A DNA stretch of 64,000 nt from Apus apus (Eukaryota > Chordata > Aves > Apodiformes > Apodidae): the NCBI RefSeq assembly GCF_020740795.1, contig NC_067301.1, positions 1,488,001 to 1,552,000 on the forward strand. Direction: 5' to 3'. Below are positions 54,101 to 64,000 of the stretch, one piece after another (the stretch's first letter is position 1; every line of letters begins with the position of its first letter). A model generated the notes under the pieces. It saw only the letters and a program-made list of their open reading frames with translations, made no database searches and was not told the origin of the DNA. The translations under genes and the position numbers were made by a program.

Positions 54101-57100
54101 TGACACGCAGTGCAGGGCCCCAGGTATCATTCTAGCTTATTTGGTGCATCTTTAAGCTAGTCACTATTGCTTGAATCAGTGAGATGATTCAAGAACCCAA
54201 GGACAAGTTTGTTAACTTAAGAAAAAAAAAGTTAAAAAAAAAACTTAAAAAAAAAATTAAAGAGAGCCATTTTGAGGGAGATCCAGAACATGTGCTTTCA
54301 GCATCTAGTTCAGCTTTTACAGGGCTATTCCATTCTTTAAATCAGACTTGTAAAACAGCACGAGAAGCTTTCCCACCATTTAGCAAAATATCCACTGTTA
54401 ATGTTCTTTGTTGTGTGAAAGAAGAGGTTTGAACCATAAGACACCAGAGAAAAGACAGTACAGATAAGAGACTCAAAGAAGAGAGACAGGGAGAGTATAG
54501 AAGGACTGTTATCCTGGATCTGCTTCATTTATGGACGGCTCTCAGGCTGATCAATGACCCAACAGCACCGACCAAGTCAAATGAGTTTAAGGGCTTCAAA
54601 ATGCTTAGAAGGAAACACTGATGCTCATGAAGCAACTGGTTAGAGGCATGCAGGTGTGTGGTGGTGGTCACTACACCTCCCTGAGACAGGAGGGGGTACC
54701 TTCAAGGCGTCTAAAAACGCTCTGCTTCTAAAAGTAGACTTTGTGACATAGAGAAGCTCACTGAAATTACAAACAGACAGAGTAAAGGCAAAATAACAGT
54801 GAGGGAGGATCTCAGAGATATGCACACCTAGAAAACCACAAGAAATCCTGCAATACATAAATAGACTACAGAAGAGACAAAGACAAAAAAAAGCAAGTTT
54901 GTCTTTTATTTTAAACCCCCATTTACCAGTGGATACTAAGCTACAGACTCTGACTTCCAATGAAGGATATTGAAATATTTGCTATCCTTAAAATGCACTG
55001 AGAGAGCAGTGCAAAGGACATCACCTGAAAGCAGAAAACAACTGAAACAACATGAATGCACACAACACTGGGAAGAGGAGGAGAATCTGCCTATTCCCCG
55101 TTGTTTTGACTAGGAACAGAACAGAAAATAAGAATTCACCACATTGATTAGCAGGACTCGGAATTCCCAGCCTGTTCGATGCCGCCTCCTGCTGCCACAA
55201 CGCTGATATTACAGCTCGCTAGGGCAGGGGGCTCAACCTGTCATTGCCAGGGAGATTCTCAAGGCACTGAGACACTTGGCTACCTGAATTTCATTGAAAT
55301 TAATAGCACAGAAATAACTAAATCCAGTACACTACGAGGAAAGAAGCTCTCTCATTTTTAGCTGGCTTAGGGAAAGTTTGGAGTTAGGGCTTTACTTTCA
55401 GCTTGGAGTTATTCATGTGGATTTAGGTGTAGCACCCAGATAATTGTATTTTCCTGCGCATGAAGCAAACACTCTTAATAATGGATAAGCAGTGAAAATA
55501 ATTCCAAAAAACTATGATAAAGATTGGCTTTCCTCTGAATTTTAAGTGTTTTTATGGAAAAATCCCAAAACAAATAACCCTTAAGCATTAATTCAAATTT
55601 AAAAGCAAAAAGCATCAGGCAGACAGAGCCTTTACAGGATAAGCTCTGCAGGCAACAAGCCCTCTCAGTTCAGGTGTAAAACCTTTTGCTCAGCAAGGCA
55701 CTGGACACAAACATACTTATTTCTATAAATGTGTGCATGCTGCAATGAAATAACCCCCCATGGGTTCCTCAAAAAGGCACTGCAAGAAGCTCTTTTTACA
55801 GCTTTCCCTGTGATTTGCTTTTATCTCCATGTATATTCAGAAAGATCTCAGGCTACCACGACAATCACAGAGATTAAATTTAATTGAACAAACACATTAG
55901 CTTAGACCTTCACCCCCTGGGTTTCCTTGGTGCAACTGAAAAATCCTGTGTCCCCACACAAGCTGTGTGACAGAACACAGGAAGCACTCACCTTACCACT
56001 GATGTCATGAATGGCCACATGGACAAAGATGGATGCCTCTTCTATACCTTCCAAGTACACGTGTCGGTAACCTGAAACAGGGTGATCAAAGCTGACAAGG
56101 AGCCGAGATGACAGAAAGCACATCCTGAGACTCTCCTTTTTGTAAAGAAAATAAATCAACCATTGGCATTTCAATGTGTCTGTCTTACCTGGCATCATAC
56201 TGTTGAAAGCTATTGTTCTCTGCCCAATAAAATCACGCCCAATTGGATCATGATCCCACACAAGGAACCGGACCAGCGCAATCTCTGGCATGTGAACTGT
56301 GAACACCAGCGTCTCCTCCCACATGGGGTTAAAGCCTTGGAAGGAAGGAATGAGATTTTAGATACTTTGTTCACAAGATGCAAGAAGAAAGAAGACTGCC
56401 TATGTAAGGAATGCCTAAACTGCAGTGTCATTCTAGTTCTCCTAACAGTTTGATCATTGTACTTGGAAAACCCAGCACACCCCCTCACCTCAGCAGGAGA
56501 CACAGCAGCACAAGAATTGGCAGGAAACAGAGTTGGACTTACTTCAAGTTGGCCTTGTTTTCAGGAGGTGTTGGACCTGACTTTGGTTTTGACCACAGCA
56601 AGCTCAAAATGCCCTTCTCTCATACACAATGAAAAGTGAGACAAATGGCTTGTTTTACACCAAGACCTTCACAATATTAGACCAACTCTAGTTGAACAGT
56701 TCAAGACCCAAGTTTGATTAACATCAAGAATGCTTAAATCATTTTTTTCAGTGCTTTACTATAACAGGCAGCACATTTAATTTACTCCTATCTTTATGAA
56801 CCAAACCTGCCTGAAAGATAATGTTTCAGCCATAAAAAACCTAAAAACCACATAATCTTACCATTATCATCAACTACTCTAGTTTGTTCTTTGAAGCAAT
56901 CAACAGGTAAGCCTATAACTTCTACTTCAACAAACGGATCTATGATCTGGAAAACAGAAAGTAACAAAATGGAAAAGAAGGAGTGACAAAGATGAAATTC
57001 AAGCAGATGGCCCTTACAATGTAGGCATTGTAAGTTATTGTCTTAACAAGCATTGGTCCTCAGCCTTTCTGTAATGGATTATTATGCTGATGAGAAATCT

Positions 57101-60100
57101 CCGGCTAAATAATTAATCTAAAAGCATAATTTAGAATAATCATGTTTTACCCATTTGTGATAATTTCTCTGTTTTTTGCTATTTCTCTGCTCTGAAATGA
57201 ACTTTAAAGACTGGTCTTCATGTGAACGTTTTCTAATTTAGTGTATATTGGAGTAAAAGCTTTAAAATACATTCAAAACAGATGTTACGATAAATATGTT
57301 CTAAGGCAGCAATATTAAAACAATCTCAATAAGAACCATCTGTCAAAAGTCTCAGTGTCATCATGGCACAATGGACAAGGCAATGGTCAAAACAAATTGA
57401 GAAATGAGTTCTACCTCTGGCTGACTGGCAAACACCTTCTATTACCAACTTCAATTTCTGGAAGTACGTCTACTTAGAATGTAAGGCTAGAAACACTAGA
57501 GCACGTCTTGTAGAAGGTAAGTGTAATTACCTAAGACTAGGAAGCCTTTGACTCTGTTAAGACCTCTTTAATCAAACATGAACCTCGACTGAATTACAAG
57601 TTCCCTGAAGGCAACAGTGGGAAGAACTTTCTGGGGATCATGGAGCGGGACCATCCTGACAGAGTCTTTACATTCTCCCAGGCAGACACAGAGATATTCC
57701 CTTAATTGGCCTGAACCTCTACAATTTTTAATTAGTGTATAAGTATCTGTTATGTTCTCTGAAAGGGTGATGTGTTTTGACAGAGTTGAGTCACAGGGTG
57801 GTACATCTGCCCCTATTCACAAGGGCTGGGAAAAGGCAGGTAGCTTTAAAAGATTAATCATTTATTGTCCCATACCTCTCCTCTGTCTCCCAACATGGAA
57901 TCACGTGGTTTGGGGAGCTGTTGACCACTGATAATTCTTAGAACCAGCTGTTTCTTCAATTGACCAGGCAGTGGATCATCAGAATTTGGATTAAAGACAC
58001 CTGTAAGAATGAGATGTCACATCATGTAAAAGAAGTTCAATTTTGGGGATGACGTTAGTTTTAGATACCTTCTGACTTATCCGCTTCTAGCATCAGATAC
58101 GCATCTTTAACCCAACTATAACAAAGATCCACACTCACTCTTCTCATGCAGCAAGTGATCCAATTATTTTCCTTGCTTTTCTTACCTTGACACATGCAGT
58201 TTGGTTTAAGGACATAGCCACAATTCCCATTGGCACTAAATTTGGCCCGGTTCAGTTGCAGCATTCTCCCCTCTGACTGGTAGTTTAGTGCAACTATTGA
58301 AAAAGGAAAAAAAGTGATAATTCTTGTTTGTTGAACAAAATTAAAGGATGGCCACCTAAACACATATTCACACTTGACTTCTTGGATGCAAAACCTCAAA
58401 TGTTTTCTGAAATAGCATTCTCTTCTATAACACACATCACAGCTTCAGGGAGAGAAGCTCTTCAGAAGGGTCTGAACTCTTGAAAAGTTCTTTTATTTCC
58501 ATTTACCAGGCAATTGTTTGCACGTAAGACACATGTTTGAGATAATCTATCTAGATAACAACATAGATTATGACAAGGAGGATTCAATTGTCAGTATAGC
58601 TGGATACTCATAGTATTTTAAGGTGTGATTCTGGAGCTCCTAATAAAACATCCCTCCCCCCCAAATAAAACAAAAATAATCAAGTTTTCTTTCTGCTCAC
58701 CAAGTTGGCAGCCAGCATTCCAGAATGGCTGGGGGTTGTAGTTGCTGGAGTCCACACGATAAGAGGATGGGTAGATGCGGGACAGCTGATGCTGGTTGAA
58801 ACGTAGATACTGTGCTGGCTTTTGCTGCAGGATCTGGTGGGCTTTAGTTTCACTGAAAGATGAAACCTGCCAGCTGGAAGAGACTACAAAGAAGAGAGAA
58901 GGAGATTAGAAGTAATCTCTGTATTTATTATCTAGATAAAGCATTCAAAACTACATAGCACTAGTTACTTGTAACTACCAAGCACCATTTGAACACGTCC
59001 CAGTCGGAGGAAACGAGGCTTTTCTTATATTACAGCAAAATCATTGTGCTTATTGGAGTTCTGGTTGGGAAGATGAAGCTGGATATAATGAATGGCCTGA
59101 ATCTTCATTAAGAAGTTTAAAAAAAAAAATTCCCTAAGATTTTTTGAATTTGCTCAAGGAAAGTATGTTTTCTGGCCAGCAATTCTCTCTTTTTGACACT
59201 TTTAATTAAAACTTAATTCCTGTCAAAATAAGATGTAGAAATCTTAGAAATATTCTAGAAATTTAATGCTGACATTTCAACAGATCTGACTTAAAAATGT
59301 AAACTTTAAGCTTGAAATTATCTTCAGAGCACTCTGTACAAGAGCATAACTAAGTCCTCTGTTATTTCCAGGAAGTAACTGTTGTGTAGTAGCTTTTATA
59401 CAAGCTGGCAAAGACCACACGTGTACTACTACCTATGGTACCTTCTTCTCCTTTATGGAAGCTGCCACACAACTAACTCCAGATTCACTTTATAGATTGC
59501 AAGTGGCAAGTGCTCAGCTACTTGAAAAGAGCACAGCTTGAACGTGTGCAGCTCTTGGGTTAAAATCTCAGGGTGGGGGAGATACAAACAGAAAACTTTT
59601 AATAGCTTTTAATAAGAAGATATGTGAGAACATAAACCTTCCCATTTCTTTGTACAATAACTATTTTCAGCAAACATTTAGTTCTACCTACTTTCAGTTT
59701 CAACATCATGGATGCCAACAGACTTTGTGTATTTCACCAGGTCAGAGAGTGCCCTGGACAGCTTCATTGTTTTCTTCTGCCGGTTTATCCTAGAACGATA
59801 AAACCAAATTAATTTCCCATTAATTATGAGGTAAATTTTATCACATCTATTTAATGGGTACATTTATGTAGGTATCTTTTTTAGAAAGAAAATTGCCAAA
59901 TCACTCATTAACAAACCTGCTGTAATGTACAGAGCTCCTGGCTAAGTTCCCTTGACAATCCGAATCATCTTCACCCTCTTCCAGACTTGTTGCCTTTTTC
60001 AGTTTGCTTCCTTTTTTCTGTGCCACAAGGAAACAAAACCACAGTATCATAAATGTCTGATCAGCATTTGAGCAGCTGGATACAATTCTGCTTGGTGTGC

Positions 60101-61917
60101 CAACGAGTGTGTTAGTGACACAAGACTGGAAATGACAGCTTTTGTCACGTTCAGGATTGCAGGATGACATGCACACACATGGTGAAGGCTCAGACCAAGG
60201 CCAGAGTCTTTTTATAAAGGAATGACAAATCCCCAGATAAAAGGTGCACATGAATTTTTATGTTTATCAGATTAGATCTTGGATACTTTTAGACCTTGAT
60301 GTAGACTGAAACTACCTCTTATGTCCACTGATAACCAGTTATACAGCCTATCTAAGTCAGTGAACTAGCAAACCTCTGTGAACACAGTGCAATTATGATA
60401 TTCCTCCTCTCCACCTCAGTGTGCAAACCAAAAAACCTATCCAAGAACACAACATTCAGTGCAGAGCTCATCTGCTGAGTGGCTCACCTTGCGTTTAGAA
60501 AAGCTGCCCATCAGTGACCTGCTCTGCCTCTTACTGGCACCGAAGTCTTCCCCAGAGTCCACATCATCCTCAAGTTTACTCTAAAGCAACCAAACAGAGA
60601 GAAAGATGTAGCAGCCCAGAGTTCTACAGACAGCATCTTTGAACATCATCAGCAATAGTCTGGGAAGAAATCCTTGCTTAAGTGTCAGCAGAAATGGACT
60701 AGACTCATCCAGACTTTGTAGTTTTAAACACCAGCTGAGTACAAGACCTGGTATCCCAGCAGTAATTGCCATAATTTTTTCCATGGGAGTTTTTCCCCTG
60801 TTGAAAAGTCATTTCATTTGTACCTTTCAAGCTCCAGTTGCTGTGTGAGCAAGAAAAAAAGGCTTTGCATCTGACAGTGATGTTCACCTGGCATCATCAT
60901 TAACTGAATGAACTCAGCTATAAATCCAAAGTCAATAACGTATAATTTATTCAGTAAGCTAATAAAACACAACAAATGGAAATGCTAAAGTCACTGGAAA
61001 AAGTAATTGGACTTTGGAGAAAGATGTGCTTAGCATTTCAGTTTAAACTTGGAAGTACTGCCATATTTCATTATTCATCTGCAAATACCAACTGTCTCTG
61101 TCTCCATCAAATGTGAATCATAAAACTAGCTAAAATAAAAATCTTATCAGCAAATTATAAAGAAGCTTCTACTAAATGGACATCAATGCAAAAAAAGTAT
61201 TTTTCCTTATATAGCTTTTATATAAGCAACAGGAGGCTTTAATAAGATGTCATGACAAAATATTACAGGAAATATTACAGAAAAAGCAAATGTGTTCTTC
61301 TATATTGAAACAGCCAAACACATGATAGTCAGGGCAGTCACCTAAGACTGGAAAACATATCTTCAAAATCTGAGTTCCACACAATTGTGACTGGGGACCT
61401 GGATCTCCCACATCCCAGGTGAACATCGTTCTTGAGTTGTGCTATCCTAGTTAACCTAGACAGGGACCTAACAGCCAACAGACTCTGCAAGATGCACTGT
61501 GTGACTCCCACTGCCCGGTTTTAAGGGAAGTGTGAGCACTCTCTAGTTTCATTAGTGCTATGATAGCTGTAGAAACCTCAGGTAAACCATGCTATTTTGT
61601 CTGGGGAGTCTCAAAACAGATTCAAAACCCAAGTTTAGACAACCACCTTTGAAAGAACAACCACTATTGTTATACAATAATAGTTCTATGTAGCTACAGA
61701 CAGAAACCAAACAACAATCAGGTGTAGGGGTAAGTGAAGTACAATAAAACATATGCACCTTCTTACTATCTGATTTCAGACCAGCCTTTCCTGATGGTGG
61801 TAGAGTGGTAACTGTAAAATTGTTTGGATCTTCACAGTCACGAATTTTGGATTCTTTTATTAGTGAGTCAAGTTTTTTCTTTGCTATATTCTCCACTCTT
61901 TTCCTAGTAGTAGATGC
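46200..61917 (-). CDS. PLCH2: PLCH2: phospholipase C eta-2, C-terminal two thirds (12 exons; 5' part outside window)
   Basis: The exons, 5' to 3', are 61917-61759, 60580-60488, 60017-59917, 59789-59692, 58883-58701, 58293-58186, 58000-57876, 56946-56862, 56335-56189, 56071-55992, 52542-51483 and 47932-46200. They join in frame to 1323 residues. The first three exons are the charged X-Y linker ([20 protein letters not shown]). The catalytic Y domain (about 126-247) contains [20 protein letters not shown]. The C2 domain (about 257-393) contains [20 protein letters not shown] and [21 protein letters not shown] Ser-rich tail of about 930 residues follows and ends FFMLKL, fitting a class II PDZ ligand. 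PLC-eta enzymes cleave PIP2 to IP3 and diacylglycerol at membranes in neurons and respond to calcium. The gene order PLCH2-PANK4-HES5 excludes PLCH1. The PH, EF-hand and X domains must lie beyond 64000. Confidence 0.95.
47933..51482 (-). other. PLCH2: PLCH2 intron before the last exon, with a possible 30-base cassette
   Basis: No conserved coding exon was seen. The one well-formed exon-like unit is 48925-48896, discussed in the findings. An A-rich tract lies at 51151-51192. Confidence 0.5.
51151..51192. repeat. A-rich tract
   Basis: Poly-A runs interrupted by single G lie near the 3' end of the PLCH2 tail exon. It could be the tail of a retroposon, but no body was recognised. Confidence 0.7.
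51483..52542 (-). CDS. PLCH2: PLCH2 exon encoding first half of tail
   Basis: It is a 1060-base exon starting [20 protein letters not shown] and including [20 protein letters not shown], close to human PLCH2. It ends RSKSPIFFA with donor GCTG|GTAAGA, phase 1. Confidence 0.94.
52543..55991 (-). other. PLCH2: PLCH2 intron after the C2 domain
   Basis: It is about 3.4 kb of A/T-rich sequence. No exon, RNA gene or recognised repeat was seen. The flanking exons are both phase 0 and join directly. Confidence 0.6.
55992..56071 (-). CDS. PLCH2: PLCH2 exon: end of C2 domain
   Basis: It encodes [20 protein letters not shown] through HDISGK. Confidence 0.95.
56189..56335 (-). CDS. PLCH2: PLCH2 exon: C2 domain
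   Basis: It encodes [20 protein letters not shown] through IAFNSMMP. Confidence 0.96.
56862..56946 (-). CDS. PLCH2: PLCH2 exon: C2 domain
   Basis: It encodes [20 protein letters not shown] through VVDDN, the calcium-loop region. Confidence 0.95.
57876..58000 (-). CDS. PLCH2: PLCH2 exon: start of C2 domain
   Basis: It encodes [20 protein letters not shown] through SMLGDRGE. Confidence 0.95.
58186..58293 (-). CDS. PLCH2: PLCH2 exon: end of Y domain
   Basis: It encodes [20 protein letters not shown] through KPNCMCQ. Confidence 0.95.
58701..58883 (-). CDS. PLCH2: PLCH2 exon: Y domain
   Basis: It encodes [20 protein letters not shown] through [18 protein letters not shown] holds the substrate-pocket Ser/Arg of the PLC family. 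Confidence 0.95.
59692..59789 (-). CDS. PLCH2: PLCH2 exon: start of Y domain
   Basis: It encodes [20 protein letters not shown] through HDVETE. The donor is GAAA|GTAGGT. Confidence 0.94.
59917..60017 (-). CDS. PLCH2: PLCH2 exon: X-Y linker
   Basis: It encodes [20 protein letters not shown] and ends in phase 2. Human PLCH2 has [18 protein letters not shown] here. Confidence 0.94.
60488..60580 (-). CDS. PLCH2: PLCH2 exon: X-Y linker
   Basis: It encodes [20 protein letters not shown] and [12 protein letters not shown], a basic, Ser-rich segment. Confidence 0.94.
61759..61917 (-). CDS. PLCH2: PLCH2 exon: X-Y linker, most 5' exon in window
   Basis: It encodes [20 protein letters not shown] through GLKSDSKK. 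The acceptor TTTGTAG is preceded by a short pyrimidine tract. Confidence 0.94.
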
Positions 61918-64000
61918 CTACAAACAGAACAGAATCATTAAACTAGGCAATGATGAAAAACAGTCTCAGTAATTTCAGCCAGGATTAATGTAATTCCAGT
62001 AATTCCAGGATTAATGCAAACTAAAATGTTATGTGCCAGAAATAAAGGAAAAAAAAAAAAGGTTCTTCATTTCCACAATGTGAAGCAGTTATCTGCAGCT
62101 CAGTGTCAGACCTCAGGTAAGGTAAGTAAGCTTATGAAGTAGGTGTTAAATCTAAAGTGTAAACAGATTGTCTGAAGTGATGAGAAAGTAAAACTAATTA
62201 AAACTATTCTAATTAAACCAAGATTGACTTTTAGCAGAGCTATTCACATCTAATATCTGTTACAAGCCAAGGATGTGCTAACATAGAAACAGTTGTTACT
62301 GAGATGACTCCCCATACTGAACTGGATTATCACATGCTTGTTTGCAGTACATATTTGGTGAAAATCTGATCTATTCCATCATTCTGTCCAATAAACTTTT
62401 CTCCACAGAAAATTAATACATGGATACATGTGGGAACTCTAAGGAGATGTTTCTCTCACACTTCAGGGTTGAAGGACAGCATTCATGTGCTGGGTCAAGG
62501 TTGACTCTGCAGCTACCACAGACCCAAGATTCTACTGCATGGAAAGGGAGAAAATTTAGAATCTTGATTTTACCCATTCAAGGGCAAAATATAAGAGAAC
62601 TCCTGTTCTCTCCTTCTGTGTACATCATAGCCCATGTGAGGAAGAGTGGGAAACAAAAATACAAATCCAGGATTTTCTTATTCATCCATGAGGGATAAAC
62701 CCAAAATCCCAGGTCTTTTAAGAGGTGACAGATTGTTTTCTCAGTAGGTCTTAAGAATTCCCAATTAAATTTGTCATGAAACAAGCTATGGTTTTCTGAG
62801 CTCTTCAAAATTTGGCTTAGAAAGCAAACCAGATGTAGCAAATCTCAGATTTAAAGCATCAGTAAATCTCACAGCAAACTGAACTGTTATTAAGCCAATG
62901 AGGTCAGCAAAGCAATGTCTACTGAGCCCTTCATGAGAATGATACACCCAGCCACAACAAGTTACTACCTAATTTTATCATGAAACATGATGCTTTTCTT
63001 ACTGGCATCCATTTCTTCCTTTAATACAAAATAAACATTATTTGACATCTCTTTATAAATAGCATACGTGTGGACTAAGTTGAAAGAATCATGGTAAAAG
63101 TAATCTCTAGTAATGAGAGATCTGCCAACATTTCTGCTTGTTCAAGCATCTGGATTAGGATCCTCTCAAAACAAACCACTTTTAAGTCTAGAAGAGATTA
63201 TCTGGAAAACTTGCAAAATCAGGATCTTAAGCACCACAGCAACTTTGATTTCAGCAGAGTTGTCAAATCACCTGCTTTGTTTCCTTTGGATATTGAAAAC
63301 AAGTTTGCTATGCCTGGGATACAGATAAGAGAACTAGAACACACAGGAAACCAAGCTGAGTGAACTTCATTGATCACAATGACATTTCAAAGTCAAGAAA
63401 TGTCCAGTCCTGATTTTATTCAGTTTGTGTAATTCACAAATCCTTCCACTTTGGAAAGATGCATCAGAACATCACAGATCTCAGCTCTGAAATCCTGAAA
63501 AGTGATATGCTAAAACATAACAATTCTAAAAAACAATCAAATTCTTTTTCCCCTCTGGTAGTTTTATTCACAAAGAAGTTTATTTTTAGTTTTAGATGAA
63601 AAGAATCAAATCCTTAACACAAAATGAGGAAATAGCCTGAGGGAAAGAGGACAGAAAATGCAATCTCTTTCCAAGGCAATCTAGTTTATGTTATTAAATG
63701 GTTTCACTGTGTGTTTTATATTGTTTCTGTAGGATGCAATGTCACTTGCCAGAAGATTAAAGTGACAAAAAATTAGCTTTTAAAAAGGATGAAGAAATAA
63801 GGGATTTTCATATTGAAGTGAGCAAAGAATATTTTTCCTTTTTAACACCTCCTTACAGTAAAAGTCACTAAACATAGCATTTAGTGAACCAAAGGGATGC
63901 TTTTTAACAATGACCACAATTTGACATAAGGAGAATATTTTTATTTTCTGTTTTTGCATTTGAAGGGATGAACAAAAGGATGCAATGAAGAATCACAAGC
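61918..64000 (-). other. PLCH2: PLCH2 intron continuing beyond the window
   Basis: The expected preceding exon (acidic, GKxLP...SADEIDDD in human) was looked for on the minus strand and not found, so it should lie past 64000. No other feature was recognised. Confidence 0.55.

Overview
The window is vertebrate nuclear DNA and almost certainly from a bird. Genes have many short exons with GT/AG introns. Three CR1 LINE fragments are present, one still encoding the end of CR1 ORF2. The complete kainate-binding protein gene encodes 487 residues, which is, from memory, the length of the chicken protein. The gene order HES5 - PANK4 - PLCH2 matches human 1p36.32 and, as I recall it, chicken chromosome 21. 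No bacterial, viral or CRISPR feature was seen.

Layout. (1) 1-9480, plus strand: two tandem HES5-family Notch-effector genes. The first (210-475) is only a last exon; the rest lies left of the window. The second (7825-8528) is complete in three exons with a TATA box and two RBPJ/CSL sites. Between them is a 6.5 kb spacer with a minus-strand CR1 and faint MIR-like pieces. (2) 9950-29739, plus strand: a CpG-island promoter and PANK4 in 19 exons (771 aa), a pseudo-pantothenate kinase fused to a DUF89 phosphatase. Intron 8 contains an in-frame candidate alternative last exon. (3) 31597-40175, minus strand: a ten-exon kainate-binding protein (KBP), a short glutamate-receptor-like membrane protein, convergent with PANK4. 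(4) 44826-61917, minus strand: the 3' two thirds of PLCH2 (phospholipase C eta-2). Twelve exons run from the X-Y linker through the Y and C2 domains to a very long tail; the 5' exons lie beyond 64000. (5) 61918-64000: apparently PLCH2 intron.

The genes are not an operon. They are a conserved neighbourhood: Notch target repressors, a CoA-pathway housekeeping gene, and two genes of neuronal or glial signalling (a kainate-binding protein and a calcium-sensitive PLC).

All exon models were read by eye. Each was checked for splice dinucleotides, for phase continuity across every junction and for agreement with remembered family proteins. Every complete gene gives an uninterrupted reading frame. 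No search or alignment was run, and UTR limits and transcription starts are approximate.
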